Of a DNA stretch of 6,525 nucleotides, positions 5,128 to 6,525 are shown in pieces. The position numbers and the translations under genes were made by a program. Numbering within the stretch: position 1 is the stretch's first letter; each line of letters begins with the position of its first letter. The notes beneath the pieces were generated by a model that was not told the DNA's origin, ran no database searches, and saw nothing but the letters and a program-made list of their open reading frames with translations. The stretch is from an uncultured bacterium (lineage in GTDB: Bacteria > Actinomycetota > Aquicultoria > SKW223 > CALKMS01): contig CALKMS010000008.1 of NCBI GenBank assembly GCA_938091145.1, positions 1 through 6,525 on the forward strand, read 5' to 3'.

Positions 5128-5253
5128 AACACTTTCCTCAGGCGAAGCAATCAGGTTGTTTGAGGGAAATGGCAAGCTCTGTTGCGAATTCGTCAGGTCA
5201 AACTTCTACCTTGTTTCAACTCCTTTTCTCGCTTGCTATTATTTTTAAAAAAG
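5128..5253. other. Non-coding spacer between repeat island and selA promoter
   Basis: No gene is visible. GGCGAAGCAATC (5141-5152) looks like a last fragment of the repeat family and TGGCAAGCTC (5168-5177) may be another decayed end. TTTCCTCA (5133-5140) and TGAGGGAAA (5161-5169) form an imperfect inverted repeat around a 20-base loop. Confidence 0.5.
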
Positions 5254-5282
5254 TTGAAAATGTTATAAGGCAAAGTTATAAG
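5254..5282 (+). promoter_or_regulatory. Probable sigma-70-type promoter of selA
   Basis: TTGAAA (5254-5259) and TATAAG (5277-5282) are separated by 17 bases; each box matches five of six consensus positions. Transcription would start near 5289, giving a leader of about 30 bases before the selA ATG. GTTATAAG occurs twice (5262-5269 and 5275-5282); only the second has ideal spacing to the -35 box. Confidence 0.6.
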
Positions 5283-5308
5283 CCAGAAAACCTAAATAGC
5301 TCAATATC

Positions 5309-5315
5309 AGGAGGA
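5309..5315 (+). promoter_or_regulatory. Ribosome binding site of selA
   Basis: AGGAGGA lies 3 bases before ATG (5319), or 4 counting from the core AGGAGG. Strong core, slightly short spacing. A TTG directly before the ATG is in frame but would be too close. Confidence 0.7.
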
Positions 5316-5318
5316 TTG

Positions 5319-6525
5319 ATGAAAAAAACCGCAAAAAAAGAAGTAGCAGCTAAAAAAGAAGATTGGCTAAGAAAAATACCTTCTGTTGACGAGCTTCTGC
5401 AAAATAAAGAATTTCAAAAGCTTTGCCAGGCTCAACCTCGTCGCCTGGTGGTAGAAAAAATTCGCCAAACACTAGACGAAATCCGCCAAAAAATAAAAAA
5501 TGACACCTTGGCTTCTGCCGAAATCGAAAAGCTACTTCAAGTAAAAAACCTATCTCAAAAAGTAGAAAACAAATTAAAACCAAGCCTGAGAAAAGTAATT
5601 AATGCCACGGGGATTGTTATCCATACTAATTTAGGACGAGCGCCACTCTCGGAAAAAGCCCAAAAGCAAATAATAGATATTGCTGGTAGCTACTCAACTT
5701 TAGAATTCGACCTCACAACTGGTGAAAGAGGCTCTCGTTATTTTCACGCCGTTGAACTACTAACTTCTTTAACTGGAGCTGAAGATGCGCTTATTGTTAA
5801 TAACAATGCTGCCGCTGTTTTTCTCACTTTAAATACTTTAGCGCGTGGCAAGGAAGTAATTGTCTGGCGGGGGGAACTTATTGAAATTGGTGGCTCTTTC
5901 CGCCTGCCGGAAATTATGAAAATAAGCGGTGCCAATTTAATAGAAGTTGGTACTACCAACAAGGTCTATCTACGTGATTACGAAGCCGTCATTAGTGAAG
6001 AAACAGCTCTTTTAATGAAAGTTCACCCTTCGAACTTCCGAATTGTCGGCTTTACAAGAGAAGTTGAACTCAAAGAGCTAGTTGAGCTGGGAAAGAAACA
6101 TCAAATTCCTGTCCTCTACGATGCTGGGAGCGGAGCTCTAATAAACCTCTCAGAGAAAGGATTTTATGGCGAGCCAACGATTCAAGAAGCAATTAAAGTG
6201 GGAGCTTCGCTTGTAACTTTTAGCGGTGACAAGCTTTTAGGCGGACCACAAGCCGGGATTATCGTTGGCAAAAAAGAATTAGTGGAAAAGCTAAAAAAGA
6301 ATCACCTAAACCGAGCTTTGCGAATTGATAAACTAACTTTAGCTGGTCTCGAGGCGACCCTAAGACTTTATTTTGATGAAAACCCTTGGGAAAAAGTCCC
6401 GGTATTAAACATTCTTTCCACTCCCGTTGATAAACTCAAAAAAAGAGCTCAAAAATTAGCCGCCAAAATTAACAAAGAAACGGAGGCTCAAGCCGAACCA
6501 ATTGCAACTCAAGCTGAAAGTGGTG
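5319..6525 (+). CDS. selA: L-seryl-tRNA(Sec) selenium transferase, 3' end cut by the window
   Basis: SelA is a PLP enzyme that converts Ser-tRNA(Sec) to selenocysteyl-tRNA(Sec) using selenophosphate. The frame is open for 402 codons to the window edge; E. coli SelA has 463 residues, so perhaps the last 60 or so are missing. Diagnostic stretches are RKVINATGIVIHTNLGRAPL (91-110), STLEFDLTTGERGSR (126-140), NNNAAAVFLTLNTLA (161-175), RGELIEIGGSFRLPEIM (184-200), EVGTTNK (209-215), KVHPSNF (234-240), YDAGSGAL (267-274) and TFSGDKLLGGPQAG (300-313), with Lys305 as the PLP-binding lysine. The first 15 residues are lysine- and alanine-rich, a basic extension that could touch tRNA. One oddity is Trp183 in VWRGEL, where Ser is common in the family. 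Its own promoter and ribosome binding site suggest a new transcription unit; selB is a plausible next gene but is not visible. Confidence 0.96.
   Translation, partial: MKKTAKKEVAAKKEDWLRKIPSVDELLQNKEFQKLCQAQPRRLVVEKIRQTLDEIRQKIKNDTLASAEIEKLLQVKNLSQKVENKLKPSLRKVINATGIVIHTNLGRAPLSEKAQKQIIDIAGSYSTLEFDLTTGERGSRYFHAVELLTSLTGAEDALIVNNNAAAVFLTLNTLARGKEVIVWRGELIEIGGSFRLPEIMKISGANLIEVGTTNKVYLRDYEAVISEETALLMKVHPSNFRIVGFTREVELKELVELGKKHQIPVLYDAGSGALINLSEKGFYGEPTIQEAIKVGASLVTFSGDKLLGGPQAGIIVGKKELVEKLKKNHLNRALRIDKLTLAGLEATLRLYFDENPWEKVPVLNILSTPVDKLKKRAQKLAAKINKETEAQAEPIATQAESG

Noticed and set aside
4575..5248. Several open frames of 70-140 codons on both strands through the repeat island
   Set aside because: Their residues are direct translations of GTCATTGCGAG-type repeats (for example CHCERAARRAWQS), they overlap one another in several frames, and none has a family motif. 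They are repeat artefacts.

Overview
The window is AT-rich bacterial DNA with every convincing gene on the + strand. SelA is the bacterial route to selenocysteyl-tRNA, and several genes have strong Shine-Dalgarno sites, so a bacterium is much more likely than an archaeon. The Fe-S and rubredoxin-like proteins and the selenium gene suggest an anaerobe. I cannot place it in a phylum; an uncultivated lineage is possible but is only a guess. UGA is an ordinary stop here: five of the seven visible stop codons are TGA.

Region 1 (2-4297) is a tightly packed gene string, probably one operon. It holds the C-terminal end of a transglutaminase-type membrane protein (DUF4129 tail), a ROK-family sugar kinase, a DUF362 protein with two [4Fe-4S] motifs, a small 2x[4Fe-4S] ferredoxin, a 42-residue RCKP-type rubredoxin-like protein, an APH-fold phosphotransferase, and a P-loop kinase related to APS kinase (CysC). 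Four of the six junctions overlap, by 23, 4, 4 and 4 bases, and the other two gaps are 11 and 48 bases. The middle three genes form a metal-cluster or electron-transfer block. The last two are a pair of small-molecule kinases with no Shine-Dalgarno sites of their own, probably translated by coupling.

Region 2 (4298-5318) is about 1 kb without a credible gene. Its left part is AT-rich, with a 25-base sequence present twice, each copy running into a hairpin plus T-run that looks like a terminator. Its right part (about 4720-5154) is an island of GTCATTGCGAG...GGCAATCTC palindromic repeats: two complete MITE-like elements, one truncated copy and several degenerate halves, with perfect 62-base and 58-base internal duplications. 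Open frames through the island are artefacts of the repeats. It ends in a good sigma-70-type promoter.

Region 3 (5319 to the edge) is selA, cut by the window end at codon 402. It has its own promoter and ribosome binding site, so it probably begins a new transcription unit. selB and other selenium genes may follow, but that lies outside the window.

The most interesting points are the mosaic repeat island, the kinase pair whose CysC-like member has lost residues typical of APS recognition, and the compact DUF362-ferredoxin-RCKP block. I found no CRISPR array, tRNA, rRNA, transposase or clear phage gene.
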